Source: Bacteroidota bacterium
Lineage (GTDB): Bacteria; Bacteroidota; Bacteroidia; J057
Direction of reading: 5' to 3'
Assembly: GCA_013298365.1 (NCBI GenBank)
Contig: JAAFHL010000008.1
Coordinates: 1 to 34,983 of the forward strand
Length of the DNA: 34,983 bases
The translations under genes and the position numbers were made by a program. The first letter of the stretch is position 1, and each line of letters begins with the position of its first letter. The notes beneath the pieces are model-generated. The model did no database searches and was not told the DNA's origin. It saw nothing but the letters and a program-made list of their open reading frames with translations. This document shows positions 15,809-23,452 of this stretch, piece after piece.

Positions 15809-17107
15809 ATGGATACACACAAACCCTTGATTTCTCATGCCTTAAATACAACCGTCATTGTGGCAGGTCTGGGCTACTTTGTAGATATTTATGACCTACA
15901 ATTATTCAATATTATAGGCAAGGAAAGTATCAAGAGTGCTGCAGGTTTGAATATTTCAGACGAGAAAATGATAACTCATCTTTTTGACAATGTACTTTTT
16001 CAATGGCAAATGGCGGGTATGTTGGTGGGTGGGCTTTTATGGGGAATTTGGGGCGATAAAAAAGGGCGCAAATCTATTTTATTTGGCTCTATTTTACTCT
16101 ATTCACTGGCAAATTTGGCAAACGCCTTTGTTACAAGCCTCCCTGCTTATGAGGCTGTCCGTTTTTTGGCGGGACTTGGACTTGCTGGCGAACTTGGTGC
16201 AGCGATTACCTTAGTTTCCGAAGTAATGACCAAAGAAAATCGAGGCTATGGCACAATGATTATTGTCGTATTAGGTGCTTTAGGGGCAGTTTTTGCTGCA
16301 TTTATCAGCAAAATGCAGCTTACTTTATTTGGCTTAGAAACCTGGCAAATTGCATACATAATCGGCGGAAGTTTGGGTTTACTGCTTTTACTTTTGCGTT
16401 TTGGCACATTTGAATCAGGCATGTTTGAAAAAACTCAAGGAGAAGACATTGAAAAAGGTAATTTTTTCATGCTTTTCAACCAAAAAGAACGTTTTCTGAA
16501 ATACCTCTCTTGTATTCTGGTAGGCTTACCCGTTTGGTACACAATAGGTATTCTCATCAAGTTTTCTAATTCTAAATTTGTTCCCATAATTGGTATTTTA
16601 GAAGGAAAAATAGAAGCAACTTATCCCATTATGTTTGCATACATTGGCTTATCCGTAGGTGATTTATTGAGTGGCTTGATGAGTCAATGGTTTAAAAGCA
16701 GGAAAAAAGTGGTGGTAGGTTTTTTAATCGCCAATTTTATATTAGCCTGCATTTTCGTATGTATGAGAGATATATCTGCCCATTTTTTCTACTTCTTTTG
16801 CTTTCTACTGGGTTCAGCCACAGGCTATTGGGCTTTATTTGTAACCATTGCTTCCGAGCAATTTGGTACTAATATTCGTGCAACAGCGACTTCTACCGTT
16901 CCCAACTTTGTACGTGGCGCAGTTATTCCTATCACTTGGGGCTTTTCTACTCTGGCTACAAAATGGGAAGTACCCACAGATGGAACAATTTATGGTGCGC
17001 TCATTGTAGGCCTAACCTGTACGATTTTGGCGTTAGTAGGCATTTTCCACCTCAAAGAAACGTATGGCAAAGACTTGAACTATAACGAAATGCAGCATGA
17101 AATATAA
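15809..17107 (+). CDS. MFS transporter
   Basis: The 432-residue protein shows about 12 hydrophobic helices and the major-facilitator loop 2-3 motif G82DKKGRK88, followed by the helix 4-5 region RFLAGLGLAGELGAAITLVSEVM, typical of the sugar/metabolite-H+ symporter branch. It sits in the inner membrane; the substrate is unknown. A long cytoplasmic loop (about 205-225) splits the two halves as usual. The gene is alone on its transcript with a strong -7 box and an operator-like dyad, so induced or repressed expression is likely. Nearest plus-strand gene downstream is accB, after 314 bases. Confidence 0.9.
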   Translation: MDTHKPLISHALNTTVIVAGLGYFVDIYDLQLFNIIGKESIKSAAGLNISDEKMITHLFDNVLFQWQMAGMLVGGLLWGIWGDKKGRKSILFGSILLYSLANLANAFVTSLPAYEAVRFLAGLGLAGELGAAITLVSEVMTKENRGYGTMIIVVLGALGAVFAAFISKMQLTLFGLETWQIAYIIGGSLGLLLLLLRFGTFESGMFEKTQGEDIEKGNFFMLFNQKERFLKYLSCILVGLPVWYTIGILIKFSNSKFVPIIGILEGKIEATYPIMFAYIGLSVGDLLSGLMSQWFKSRKKVVVGFLIANFILACIFVCMRDISAHFFYFFCFLLGSATGYWALFVTIASEQFGTNIRATATSTVPNFVRGAVIPITWGFSTLATKWEVPTDGTIYGALIVGLTCTILALVGIFHLKETYGKDLNYNEMQHEI

Positions 17108-17421
17108 AAAATGATTCTACTTACATTAGATTTTCATAAAAAAACAAGAAATGATTGATTTTATCGCTACTTTTGCCACAATTTTTTCAACCATTATGTG
17201 GTTTATCGTTCAAACAGGATAAACGTTCCATTCTGTAAGAATCCGCAGACAAGGATTTAATAGCATAGTTTTCTGGATTCTTACAGAATGGAACACTTTG
17301 AAAGGTCAATTTATCTCGTTCAAAATATAATTTCTCATGTTGATTGACGATGCAATAGTGTTTTTGATGGAATAAATCATTTTCCCTTTTCATATAATTT
17401 ATAACTCATAATTTGATACAA
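17108..17421. other. Spacer / accB leader region
   Basis: No gene I can support. It holds a -7 box TACTTTTG (17168-17175), a 7-bp inverted repeat GTTTATC/GATAAAC (17202-17208 with 17218-17224), and the large 20-bp inverted repeat at 17225-17294. If the -7 box is used, accB mRNA has a leader of about 240 bases carrying both hairpins. Confidence 0.55.
17225..17294. repeat. Perfect 20-bp inverted repeat, 30-base loop
   Basis: The arms 17225-17244 (starting GTTCCATTCTG) and 17275-17294 (ending CAGAATGGAAC) are exact reverse complements over 20 bases. There is no T-tract after either arm, so it is not a standard terminator. It could be a small mobile-element remnant, a REP-type unit or an mRNA leader structure for accB. 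Confidence 0.8.
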
Positions 17422-17910
17422 ATGGATTTAAAAGACATACGCGAACTATTACGCTTGGTTAACTCCTTGGATTTGACCGAAGTAGAAATTGCCGAAGGGG
17501 AATTTAAACTCCGTATCGTGCGCAAATCGCCAGAAACGCAAATGGTATTTTCTACTCAAATGATGCAACAGCCACAACAAATGACTGCTGCGCCTTTGCC
17601 TATCGCACAAGTGCCAAGTACGCCTACTGCAACTGAAGCAGCTCCTGCGCCTGTTGTGCCTGTCAGCAATTTGCATACTTTTCGTTCTCCTATGATTGGT
17701 ACGTATTATAGTGCTTCTACCCCCAATGACCCGCCCTTCGTAAAAGTAGGTGATACCGTTTCCAAAGGGCAGAAATTGTGTATTGTAGAAGCCATGAAAT
17801 TATTTAATGACATTGACTGTGATGTAAATGGTAAAATTGTCAAAATTTTATTAGACAATGCCAATCCTGTTGAATATGACCAACCTTTATTTTTGATTGA
17901 AAAAGCATAG
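17422..17910 (+). CDS. accB: Acetyl-CoA carboxylase biotin carboxyl carrier protein
   Basis: Start at ATG 17422 (162 residues; an upstream in-frame TTG would add only three). The N-terminal domain MDLKDIRELLRLVNSLDLTEVEI and FKLRIVRK is typical AccB, then an Ala/Pro/Gln/Thr-rich linker (about 45-82), then the biotinyl domain (about 86-162) with the biotin-accepting Lys126 in VEAMKLF. It carries biotin between the carboxylase (AccC, next gene) and carboxyltransferase subunits in the first step of fatty acid synthesis. accC follows after 118 bases of repeat DNA. Confidence 0.96.
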   Translation: MDLKDIRELLRLVNSLDLTEVEIAEGEFKLRIVRKSPETQMVFSTQMMQQPQQMTAAPLPIAQVPSTPTATEAAPAPVVPVSNLHTFRSPMIGTYYSASTPNDPPFVKVGDTVSKGQKLCIVEAMKLFNDIDCDVNGKIVKILLDNANPVEYDQPLFLIEKA

Positions 17911-17912
17911 TA

Positions 17913-18022
17913 CAGTTATCAGTTAGCAGTCATCAGTTATCAAAAATATCTTTTTATTTACTGCTTACTGATAACTGCTTGATAACTGTTCACTGATAAC
18001 TGTTCACTGTTTACTGATAACT
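17913..18022. repeat. Inverted and tandem repeats between accB and accC
   Basis: An 18-bp inverted repeat (17913-17930 with 17960-17977, 17 of 18 pairs; CAGTTATCAGTTAGCAGT left arm) is followed by two perfect 14-bp tandem copies GATAACTGTTCACT (17981-17994, 17995-18008) and more of the same word. All units are built from cagttatcagt/actgataactg. This is a dispersed-repeat type spacer that splits an otherwise normal accBC operon. Confidence 0.75.
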
Positions 18023-18028
18023 GATTTT

Positions 18029-19396
18029 ATGGCTGATAATATAAGAAATATAAAAAAAATCCTCATTGCCAATAGAGGAGAAATTGCCTTACGCATACAA
18101 AGAACTTGTTGCGAAATGGGCATTAAAACAGTTGCCTTGTATTCTACTGCGGACAGAGATAGTTTGCATGTAAGATTTGCAGACGAAGCTGTTTGCATTG
18201 GACCTCCTGCAAGCAAAGATAGTTATTTGAGCATGGCAAATGTGATTTCGGCGGCGGAAATTACGGGCGCAGATGCGATTCACCCTGGCTATGGCTTTTT
18301 GTCAGAAAATGCGGATTTCTCCCAACTTTGCGACCAATATGGCATCAAATTTATTGGACCAAGTGCGGAGGTTATCAATAGCATGGGCGACAAAGCTACC
18401 GCAAAAGCGACCATGCGTAAAGCGGGTGTGCCAGTTGTGCCAGGTTCTGAAGGCATTTTGGCAAGTTATGAAGATGCCCGCAAAGCTGCTGGCGATATAG
18501 GTTATCCTGTTTTGCTCAAAGCTACTGCAGGCGGTGGAGGAAAAGGCATGAGACGTGTAGATAAAGAATCGGAATTGGAAGATGCTTGGAATTCTGCTCG
18601 TGCAGAATCTGGGGCGGCTTTTAATAATCCAAATTTGTATATGGAAAAATACATATTAGAGCCAAGACACATTGAAATTCAAGTAATTGGCGACCAATAT
18701 GGAAATGTTTCTCATCTTTCGGAAAGGGATTGTACCATTCAAAGAAGACATCAAAAATTGGTGGAGGAGTCGCCAAGCCCTGTGCTTAGTGAAGAAACTC
18801 GCCGAAAAATGGGCGAAGCAGCCGTAAAAGCCGCTAAATTTGTGAACTATGAAGGTGCAGGTACGGTAGAATTTATCTATGATAAATTTGGCAATTTCTA
18901 TTTTATGGAAATGAATACCCGTATTCAAGTAGAACACCCTGTTACAGAAGAGATTTTTGATTTTGACTTGGTAAAAGAGCAAATAAAGGTAGCAAGAGGC
19001 GAAAAAGTATCAGGAAAAGCCTATTTTCCACCTGCAAATCGCCATGCACTCGAAGTACGTATAAATGCAGAAGACCCCCGTAACAATTTCCGCCCTTCTG
19101 CGGGAAAAATTACAGAGTTTCACAAGCCGGGTTTTCATAAAGTGAGAGTTGATACACACGCATACGCAGGTTATGTGATTCCGCCTTACTACGATTCCAT
19201 GATTGGAAAAGTTATCGTTTCTGCTTTTTCTCGTGATGAATGTATTGCGAAAATGGATAGAGCTTTAGAAGAGTTTATCATTCAGGGCGTTCATACAACG
19301 ATTCCTTTCCACCGTAAATTAATGAAAGACAAGACTTTCCGTTCTGGCATTTATTCTACGGCTTTCTTAAATGACTTTGATTTTTCAGATATTTAA
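18029..19396 (+). CDS. accC: Acetyl-CoA carboxylase, biotin carboxylase subunit
   Basis: A full-length 455-residue biotin carboxylase. Seen: [14 protein letters not shown] (10-23) of the N-terminal domain, the ATP-grasp glycine loop GGGGKGMR (168-175), the [20 protein letters not shown] segment, and [15 protein letters not shown] with the catalytic R-x-Q-V-E-H. It carboxylates the biotin on AccB using ATP and bicarbonate. The start ATG 18029 gives a family-like N-terminus. It lies downstream of accB in the same direction; repeats lie in the gap, so expression of the two may be unequal. Confidence 0.97.
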   Translation: MADNIRNIKKILIANRGEIALRIQRTCCEMGIKTVALYSTADRDSLHVRFADEAVCIGPPASKDSYLSMANVISAAEITGADAIHPGYGFLSENADFSQLCDQYGIKFIGPSAEVINSMGDKATAKATMRKAGVPVVPGSEGILASYEDARKAAGDIGYPVLLKATAGGGGKGMRRVDKESELEDAWNSARAESGAAFNNPNLYMEKYILEPRHIEIQVIGDQYGNVSHLSERDCTIQRRHQKLVEESPSPVLSEETRRKMGEAAVKAAKFVNYEGAGTVEFIYDKFGNFYFMEMNTRIQVEHPVTEEIFDFDLVKEQIKVARGEKVSGKAYFPPANRHALEVRINAEDPRNNFRPSAGKITEFHKPGFHKVRVDTHAYAGYVIPPYYDSMIGKVIVSAFSRDECIAKMDRALEEFIIQGVHTTIPFHRKLMKDKTFRSGIYSTAFLNDFDFSDI

Positions 19397-19412
19397 AGTC
19401 TTATTAGGTTCA

Positions 19413-19478
19413 CGCAGATTTTCGCAAATAAACTCATAATTTGCGAAAATTTGCGTTTTCAATCTGTGTTAATCTGCG
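19413..19478. repeat. Nested inverted-repeat element between convergent accC and SDR genes
   Basis: A perfect 12-bp inverted repeat ATTTTCGCAAAT (19418-19429) / ATTTGCGAAAAT (19439-19450) lies inside an outer pair CGCAGATT (19413-19420) / AATCTGCG (19471-19478). It fills the 94-base gap between two convergent genes. It shares CAGATTTTCGCAAAT with 2643-2690, so it belongs to a dispersed family, and it may also end transcription from both sides. Confidence 0.7.
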
Positions 19479-19490
19479 AGAAACTAAATA

Positions 19491-20213
19491 TCACATCTTA
19501 TGCGCCAACCAATCAGGCATTAAACCCATAATTTTCCCCATAATCCACCAACGAGGCGAGATATAAGCTATTTTTTTCTTCTTTTCGATGGCAGAAAGGA
19601 TATAATCAGCCGCTTCATCTGCTTTTGTCAGCCAAAACATCTTGTCAGGGTCATTTTGAGAAGTCATAAAAGTCTCCACAAAGCCTGGACGAATATCTGT
19701 AACCGCAAAATTGCCCTTTTTATGCACAAAATAGTGCCTTACCCCTTGCAAATATGCCGATAAAAAAGATTTGGTCGCCGAATACACGATTGCCTCCCGA
19801 AATGCTCGGTGCATTGCTACCGAAGATATGCCTACTAAATGCCCTTTTTCTTGTTTTTTGAAAAAATCTATTGCCCAATCGCCCAAAGCCACTGACCCCA
19901 AAGTATTGACCATAATCATTTCCTTATCCGTTTCCCACTTCAAAAAACCATGTCCTACTGCAGAATTAAGCACAAGCATGTCCATTCCGCCCATTTCTGC
20001 CACTAACTCCGCAAGTTGTGTGCGTGCCACTTCCGCCTGCCCAATATCCATGACTTTGACAAAAGATTTGTTTGGCATTTCCGTTTGTAAGCTGTCTAAT
20101 AGCTCTTTTCTACGGGCAGTAATGCCGACTTCATAGCCCGCTTTTGACATTGCAAGGGCTAAGGCTCTGCCGATTCCTGCACTTGCACCTATTATGATTA
20201 CTTTTTTTGACAT
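19491..20213 (-). CDS. SDR-family NAD(P)-dependent oxidoreductase
   Basis: The 240-residue protein is a classical short-chain dehydrogenase/reductase: cofactor loop G9ASAGIG15, the central N-S-A-V-G of the NNAG region (VLNSAVGHG), catalytic Ser around 130-131 (GISSVA) and Y144-S-A-T-K148. The Arg pair after the second strand (TARRKE) favours NADPH. The C-terminus (WIMGKIMGLMPDWLAHKM) may rest on the membrane. The substrate is unknown. The start at 20213 is followed upstream by a minus-strand -7 box TAAATTTG (20231-20238). Confidence 0.92.
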   Translation of the reverse strand: MSKKVIIIGASAGIGRALALAMSKAGYEVGITARRKELLDSLQTEMPNKSFVKVMDIGQAEVARTQLAELVAEMGGMDMLVLNSAVGHGFLKWETDKEMIMVNTLGSVALGDWAIDFFKKQEKGHLVGISSVAMHRAFREAIVYSATKSFLSAYLQGVRHYFVHKKGNFAVTDIRPGFVETFMTSQNDPDKMFWLTKADEAADYILSAIEKKKKIAYISPRWWIMGKIMGLMPDWLAHKM

Positions 20214-20230
20214 AAACCGTTTTTGTAGCG

Positions 20231-20238
20231 CAAATTTA
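20231..20238 (-). promoter_or_regulatory. -7 box of the SDR gene
   Basis: TAAATTTG on the minus strand, 18 bases before the start codon; no matching -33 TTTG. Confidence 0.45.
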
Positions 20239-20290
20239 CCACTTTTAGCTTCATTTCCTCATTTTATTTTGCAGTTGAAAGTCGTTATAT

Positions 20291-20321
20291 TTTGAAAAAC
20301 AGTAAAATTAATGTATTTTTG
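20291..20321 (+). promoter_or_regulatory. Consensus promoter immediately before the Rpn-like gene
   Basis: TTTG (20291-20294), exactly 19 bases, then TATTTTTG (20314-20321): a full match to the Bacteroidota pattern. Transcription would start about 20327-20329, only a few bases before the ATG at 20332, so the mRNA may be almost leaderless. Confidence 0.65.
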
Positions 20322-20331
20322 CAAAAAAAAG

Positions 20332-21246
20332 ATGATAATCGCAAATCCTATATACGACAGCGTATTCAAATATTTGTTGGAAGATTTGGATATTGCACAA
20401 GCATTGATTTCTACCATTATTGGCGAAGAAATCATTAGTTTAGATGTGAAGCCACAAGAAACCTTGGCGGAAATAGACAGTCATGTCCTTACCATTTTTC
20501 GCTTAGATTTCAAAGCGGTCATAAAAACAAAAGACAATACGCACAAAAAGGTCTTAATAGAATTGCAAAAAGCGAAGCAATTATTCGATATTATGCGTTT
20601 TCGTAGGTATTTGGCAGAAAATTATCAAAAAACCGATGCGCTTGATGATAAAAAAAATGTGCCTTTGCCCATTATTACCATTTACTTTTTGGGCTTTAAC
20701 CTCAAAAAAGGCTACCCCGCAGTTTTCAAAAGTGAGCCACAAATTATTGATGTGGTAACAGGCGAATTAGTACGAAAACCACCGAAAGAGCCTTTTGTAG
20801 AATTGCTTAATCACAACAGTTATACCATTCAAATTCCCGCCGTTAGGGATAATTTGCAAACCCGAATCGAAAAGGTTTTGATGATTTTTAGCCCAAAATA
20901 CAAAACAGACGACAGGCATAAATTGGATTATTTGGGCAAAACAGATGACGAGTTGATTGAAAAAATATTAAATCGTCTGATTCGGGCAGTTGCTGATGAA
21001 CAAGTCCGCAAAAACATGGACGTAGAAGACGAAGTAGAAAATACGATTGCCAATTTATTGAGGGAAAAAGATGTCATTATTGAGGGGAAAAATAAAGCAC
21101 TCGAGGAGAAAGAGAAAACAATTGAGGAGAAAGAGAAAACAATTGAGGCGAAAGAGAAAACAATTGAGGCGAAAGAGAAAAAATTAGCAGAGCAGGAATC
21201 TCTTATTGCAAAATTGCAACAAATGTTGAAAAATAAAGAATTATAG
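20332..21246 (+). CDS. Rpn/PD-(D/E)XK family 'transposase' nuclease with coiled-coil tail
   Basis: ATG 20332 gives 304 residues starting MIIANPIYDSVFKYLLED, the typical N-terminus of this family; the earlier in-frame ATG (20311) lies within the promoter and is rejected. The nuclease core is RLDF (Asp59) followed by VLIELQKAK (Glu77-x-Gln79-Lys80) and the helix FRRYLAENYQ. Relatives (Rpn proteins, PDDEXK_2) cut DNA and promote recombination or act in phage defence. The tail (about 230-304) is a coiled coil built from four copies of a seven-residue unit (E-E/A-K-E-K-T-I). No terminal inverted repeats of an IS were found around it. A nuclease lipoprotein gene follows after 30 bases. Confidence 0.82.
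   Translation: MIIANPIYDSVFKYLLEDLDIAQALISTIIGEEIISLDVKPQETLAEIDSHVLTIFRLDFKAVIKTKDNTHKKVLIELQKAKQLFDIMRFRRYLAENYQKTDALDDKKNVPLPIITIYFLGFNLKKGYPAVFKSEPQIIDVVTGELVRKPPKEPFVELLNHNSYTIQIPAVRDNLQTRIEKVLMIFSPKYKTDDRHKLDYLGKTDDELIEKILNRLIRAVADEQVRKNMDVEDEVENTIANLLREKDVIIEGKNKALEEKEKTIEEKEKTIEAKEKTIEAKEKKLAEQESLIAKLQQMLKNKEL
21103..21186 (+). repeat. Four 21-bp tandem repeats in the Rpn-like gene
   Basis: Copies at 21103-21123, 21124-21144, 21145-21165 and 21166-21186; copies 1 and 2 are identical, 3 differs by one base and 4 by a few. The unit is a multiple of three, so gain or loss changes the length of the coiled coil without breaking the frame. Confidence 0.85.
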
Positions 21247-21276
21247 CACAATTTTCATAAAGTAAATCTTAATAAT

Positions 21277-22152
21277 ATGACACAAAGAATATACATTTTG
21301 CTTTTCATGGTGCTTATCATCGTCTCCGCTTGTGAAGACAAAACACCACCTGTTCCACCCGTAAATGTGCAAGATACGATTCCCACAAGAGACGATAACA
21401 TGGCGTTAGGAAATCCGAGTAATGCTGCAACTGACCCGAGTAGCCCTAGTAACTATTTGATGGTCAAGCCGCAATTTGTACTTTCTTATAATAGTTCAAA
21501 AGGGGAAGCAAATTGGGCAAGTTGGCATTTGAGTCGTGCTTGGAAAGGAACGGCTGCACGTCAAGACGATTTTCGCAAAGACCCCGAATTGCCAAGCAAT
21601 TTCTTCTCTCCAAGCTCAACTTCTTATTCAGGTTCGGGCTATGATAGAGGGCATTTATGTCCTTCTGATGACCGAGACGGCTCTATTGCAGACAATTCGG
21701 CTACCTTTGTTATGACAAATATGATTCCGCAAGCCCCAAATTTGAACCGAATTTCATGGTTAGCCTTAGAAGATTATGGACGAAAATTGGTTACGCAAGG
21801 CAACGAAATGTATATTGTCGCAGGCGGCTATGGCACAGGCGGCGTAGCAAGCAGCACAAGTAGCCTTGTAAACAGCATCAATAATGGGCAAATAGAAGTT
21901 CCTGCCTATACCTGGAAAATTTTGGTAGTATTGCCTGTGGGCAAAAATGACATAAGCAGAATTACCGCAGATACACGTGTAATTGCTGTTGCTATGCCTA
22001 ATCGCTTCGATGTTAATGATTTGTCTTGGGGGAATTATCGAGTTTCCGTAGATGCGTTGGAGCAAAGTACAGGCTTAGATTTTCTTTCGGAAGTTCCTGT
22101 TGGTATTCAAGCAGCCATAGAATCAAAGGTAGATACAGGTCCTACAAATTAA
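21277..22152 (+). CDS. DNA/RNA non-specific endonuclease, lipoprotein
   Basis: The 291-residue protein begins with a lipoprotein signal (IYILLFMVLIIVSAC, lipid-bearing Cys19), then a Pro-rich spacer. The endonuclease_NS (NUC1) domain has the D123-R-G-H126 motif with catalytic His126, N148 (MTNMIPQ) and N155 (NLNRISW), the metal-binding Asn positions. It should degrade DNA and RNA outside the inner membrane, for nutrition or against incoming DNA. It follows the Rpn-like gene after 30 bases and its 3' end overlaps the convergent mcrC gene by 11 bases (22142-22152), so no terminator separates them. Confidence 0.92.
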   Translation: MTQRIYILLFMVLIIVSACEDKTPPVPPVNVQDTIPTRDDNMALGNPSNAATDPSSPSNYLMVKPQFVLSYNSSKGEANWASWHLSRAWKGTAARQDDFRKDPELPSNFFSPSSTSYSGSGYDRGHLCPSDDRDGSIADNSATFVMTNMIPQAPNLNRISWLALEDYGRKLVTQGNEMYIVAGGYGTGGVASSTSSLVNSINNGQIEVPAYTWKILVVLPVGKNDISRITADTRVIAVAMPNRFDVNDLSWGNYRVSVDALEQSTGLDFLSEVPVGIQAAIESKVDTGPTN

Positions 22153-23452
22153 CATCTAATAATTCATGTTGCAAGCGATTTTCAATATTTTCTTGTTGAG
22201 AATCGCTATCAACATCTATTTGAACGCTTAGTATTTTAATCGTAATCACTTCTTTTTCAGCAGATAAGCTATTTTCTATTTCAAAAATAAACGACTTTGG
22301 GCTATCAAAATAGCGATATTGGGGATATATCAACACCATGTCTTTTATACCAAAACGAGTAGCATACGCCAACATTTGATACAAATCGGCGGATTGTATG
22401 TGATAATTTTTGCCTTTTTCAAGGCTTAATTTTTTATATTTAGCATCAATAATTCGTTTTTTAGGAATCAAAATATCGGGTTTCAATTGAAAAGCTGCTT
22501 CATTTGTCAAAAATTTTGTATGCTTTTTTGCTTGGGCAATGACTTTTATTCCTTTTTCTTTGCCTTTTGCTTGCAAAACCCCTGTAACAAAATCCTCAAA
22601 AAGTGATTCCATAGGGAAAAGAAAACAAAAATTACTTTTTTCGCTATCTGTGCCTGAAAATTGCTGCATAGAAAGAAAAAAATAACACATATCTAGTACA
22701 TCTTGTAAAGCATCAAACATTCGCCCAAGTTGTACTTTTTTGCAATCTTCTGCCACACATCTTATGTCTGAAATATCTGAAAGTATAAATAAAATTTCTT
22801 GTAAAACCATTTCATTTTCAGCATTTTGACTCACAGAAAGCAACATTTTTGTAGTAGCTTTTACGATTTGATTAAACAAATTATCATATACAAAAGGTTG
22901 ATAGGTACAGGTGAAAATATGTGGTTTCCCTTGTGCAAATTGTTGAGAAACATAATGAGAAAAGTCAATATTTCCCCTTAAAAAAGTCGTCTCTGTCATA
23001 ACTTCTTCATATTGTTGATAAGGGCTGTTTAACAAAAGAGTTCGGGTATGTTGCGCAAAAAGATGGATAAAAACAGCTAACAAACTATCACAATTACTTG
23101 ATTCAAAAGGTATTTTTTGAAAAGGGAAACGAAACCGCTTACTATAACTCAACCAATACATGAGGTTTTTGATGATATTTTGCTTTTCTGCAAGCGTAGG
23201 AAGATCATTTTTCGTAAATATTTTAGGATAAATTTCTATCCATTCCGACTCAAAATAAATAAAACCCACAAAGTTTCGAGCATTCAAACAATTGCCTTCT
23301 ATTTGTAGAAACTGTTGTTTGCTATTTTCTTTTTTCTGCGTAGAAAAAGCATATTTTGTATGCCAAATAGTATGTAAAAACTCACTTAACTGATTAACAT
23401 TAAGTGAGTTAGTTATTTGTATAGTTTGCCATTCATAAGCAATGTTTTTCAT
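22142..23452 (-). CDS. mcrC: McrC-family restriction nuclease subunit
   Basis: The 436-residue protein matches McrC in order: an N-terminal strand-rich part (LQIEGNCLNARNFVGFIYFES), the helical middle with LRGNIDFSHYV (159-167), and a C-terminal PD-(D/E)XK nuclease core with KPDILIP (Asp326) and RIIDAKYKKL (Asp336-Ala-Lys338), then DLYQMLAYA. McrC is the nuclease that works with the GTPase McrB against modified (methylated) DNA. Its start codon overlaps the stop of the Rpn-like gene as TAATG (23450-23454), so translation is coupled. The Cys-rich middle is not diagnostic. Confidence 0.87.
   Translation of the reverse strand: MKNIAYEWQTIQITNSLNVNQLSEFLHTIWHTKYAFSTQKKENSKQQFLQIEGNCLNARNFVGFIYFESEWIEIYPKIFTKNDLPTLAEKQNIIKNLMYWLSYSKRFRFPFQKIPFESSNCDSLLAVFIHLFAQHTRTLLLNSPYQQYEEVMTETTFLRGNIDFSHYVSQQFAQGKPHIFTCTYQPFVYDNLFNQIVKATTKMLLSVSQNAENEMVLQEILFILSDISDIRCVAEDCKKVQLGRMFDALQDVLDMCYFFLSMQQFSGTDSEKSNFCFLFPMESLFEDFVTGVLQAKGKEKGIKVIAQAKKHTKFLTNEAAFQLKPDILIPKKRIIDAKYKKLSLEKGKNYHIQSADLYQMLAYATRFGIKDMVLIYPQYRYFDSPKSFIFEIENSLSAEKEVITIKILSVQIDVDSDSQQENIENRLQHELLDVNL

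Noticed and set aside
17187-17393. 68-codon minus-strand frame over the accB leader
   Set aside because: It is mostly made of the 20-bp inverted repeat and loop, has no promoter-like box, and shows no protein-like pattern.
17913-18022. CRISPR array
   Set aside because: Repeats are adjacent and built from one word without unique spacers of regular length; no cas genes are in the window.
20311-20331. Upstream ATG for the first Rpn-like protein
   Set aside because: It lies within the -7 box region, before the predicted transcription start, and adds residues unlike the family's N-terminus.
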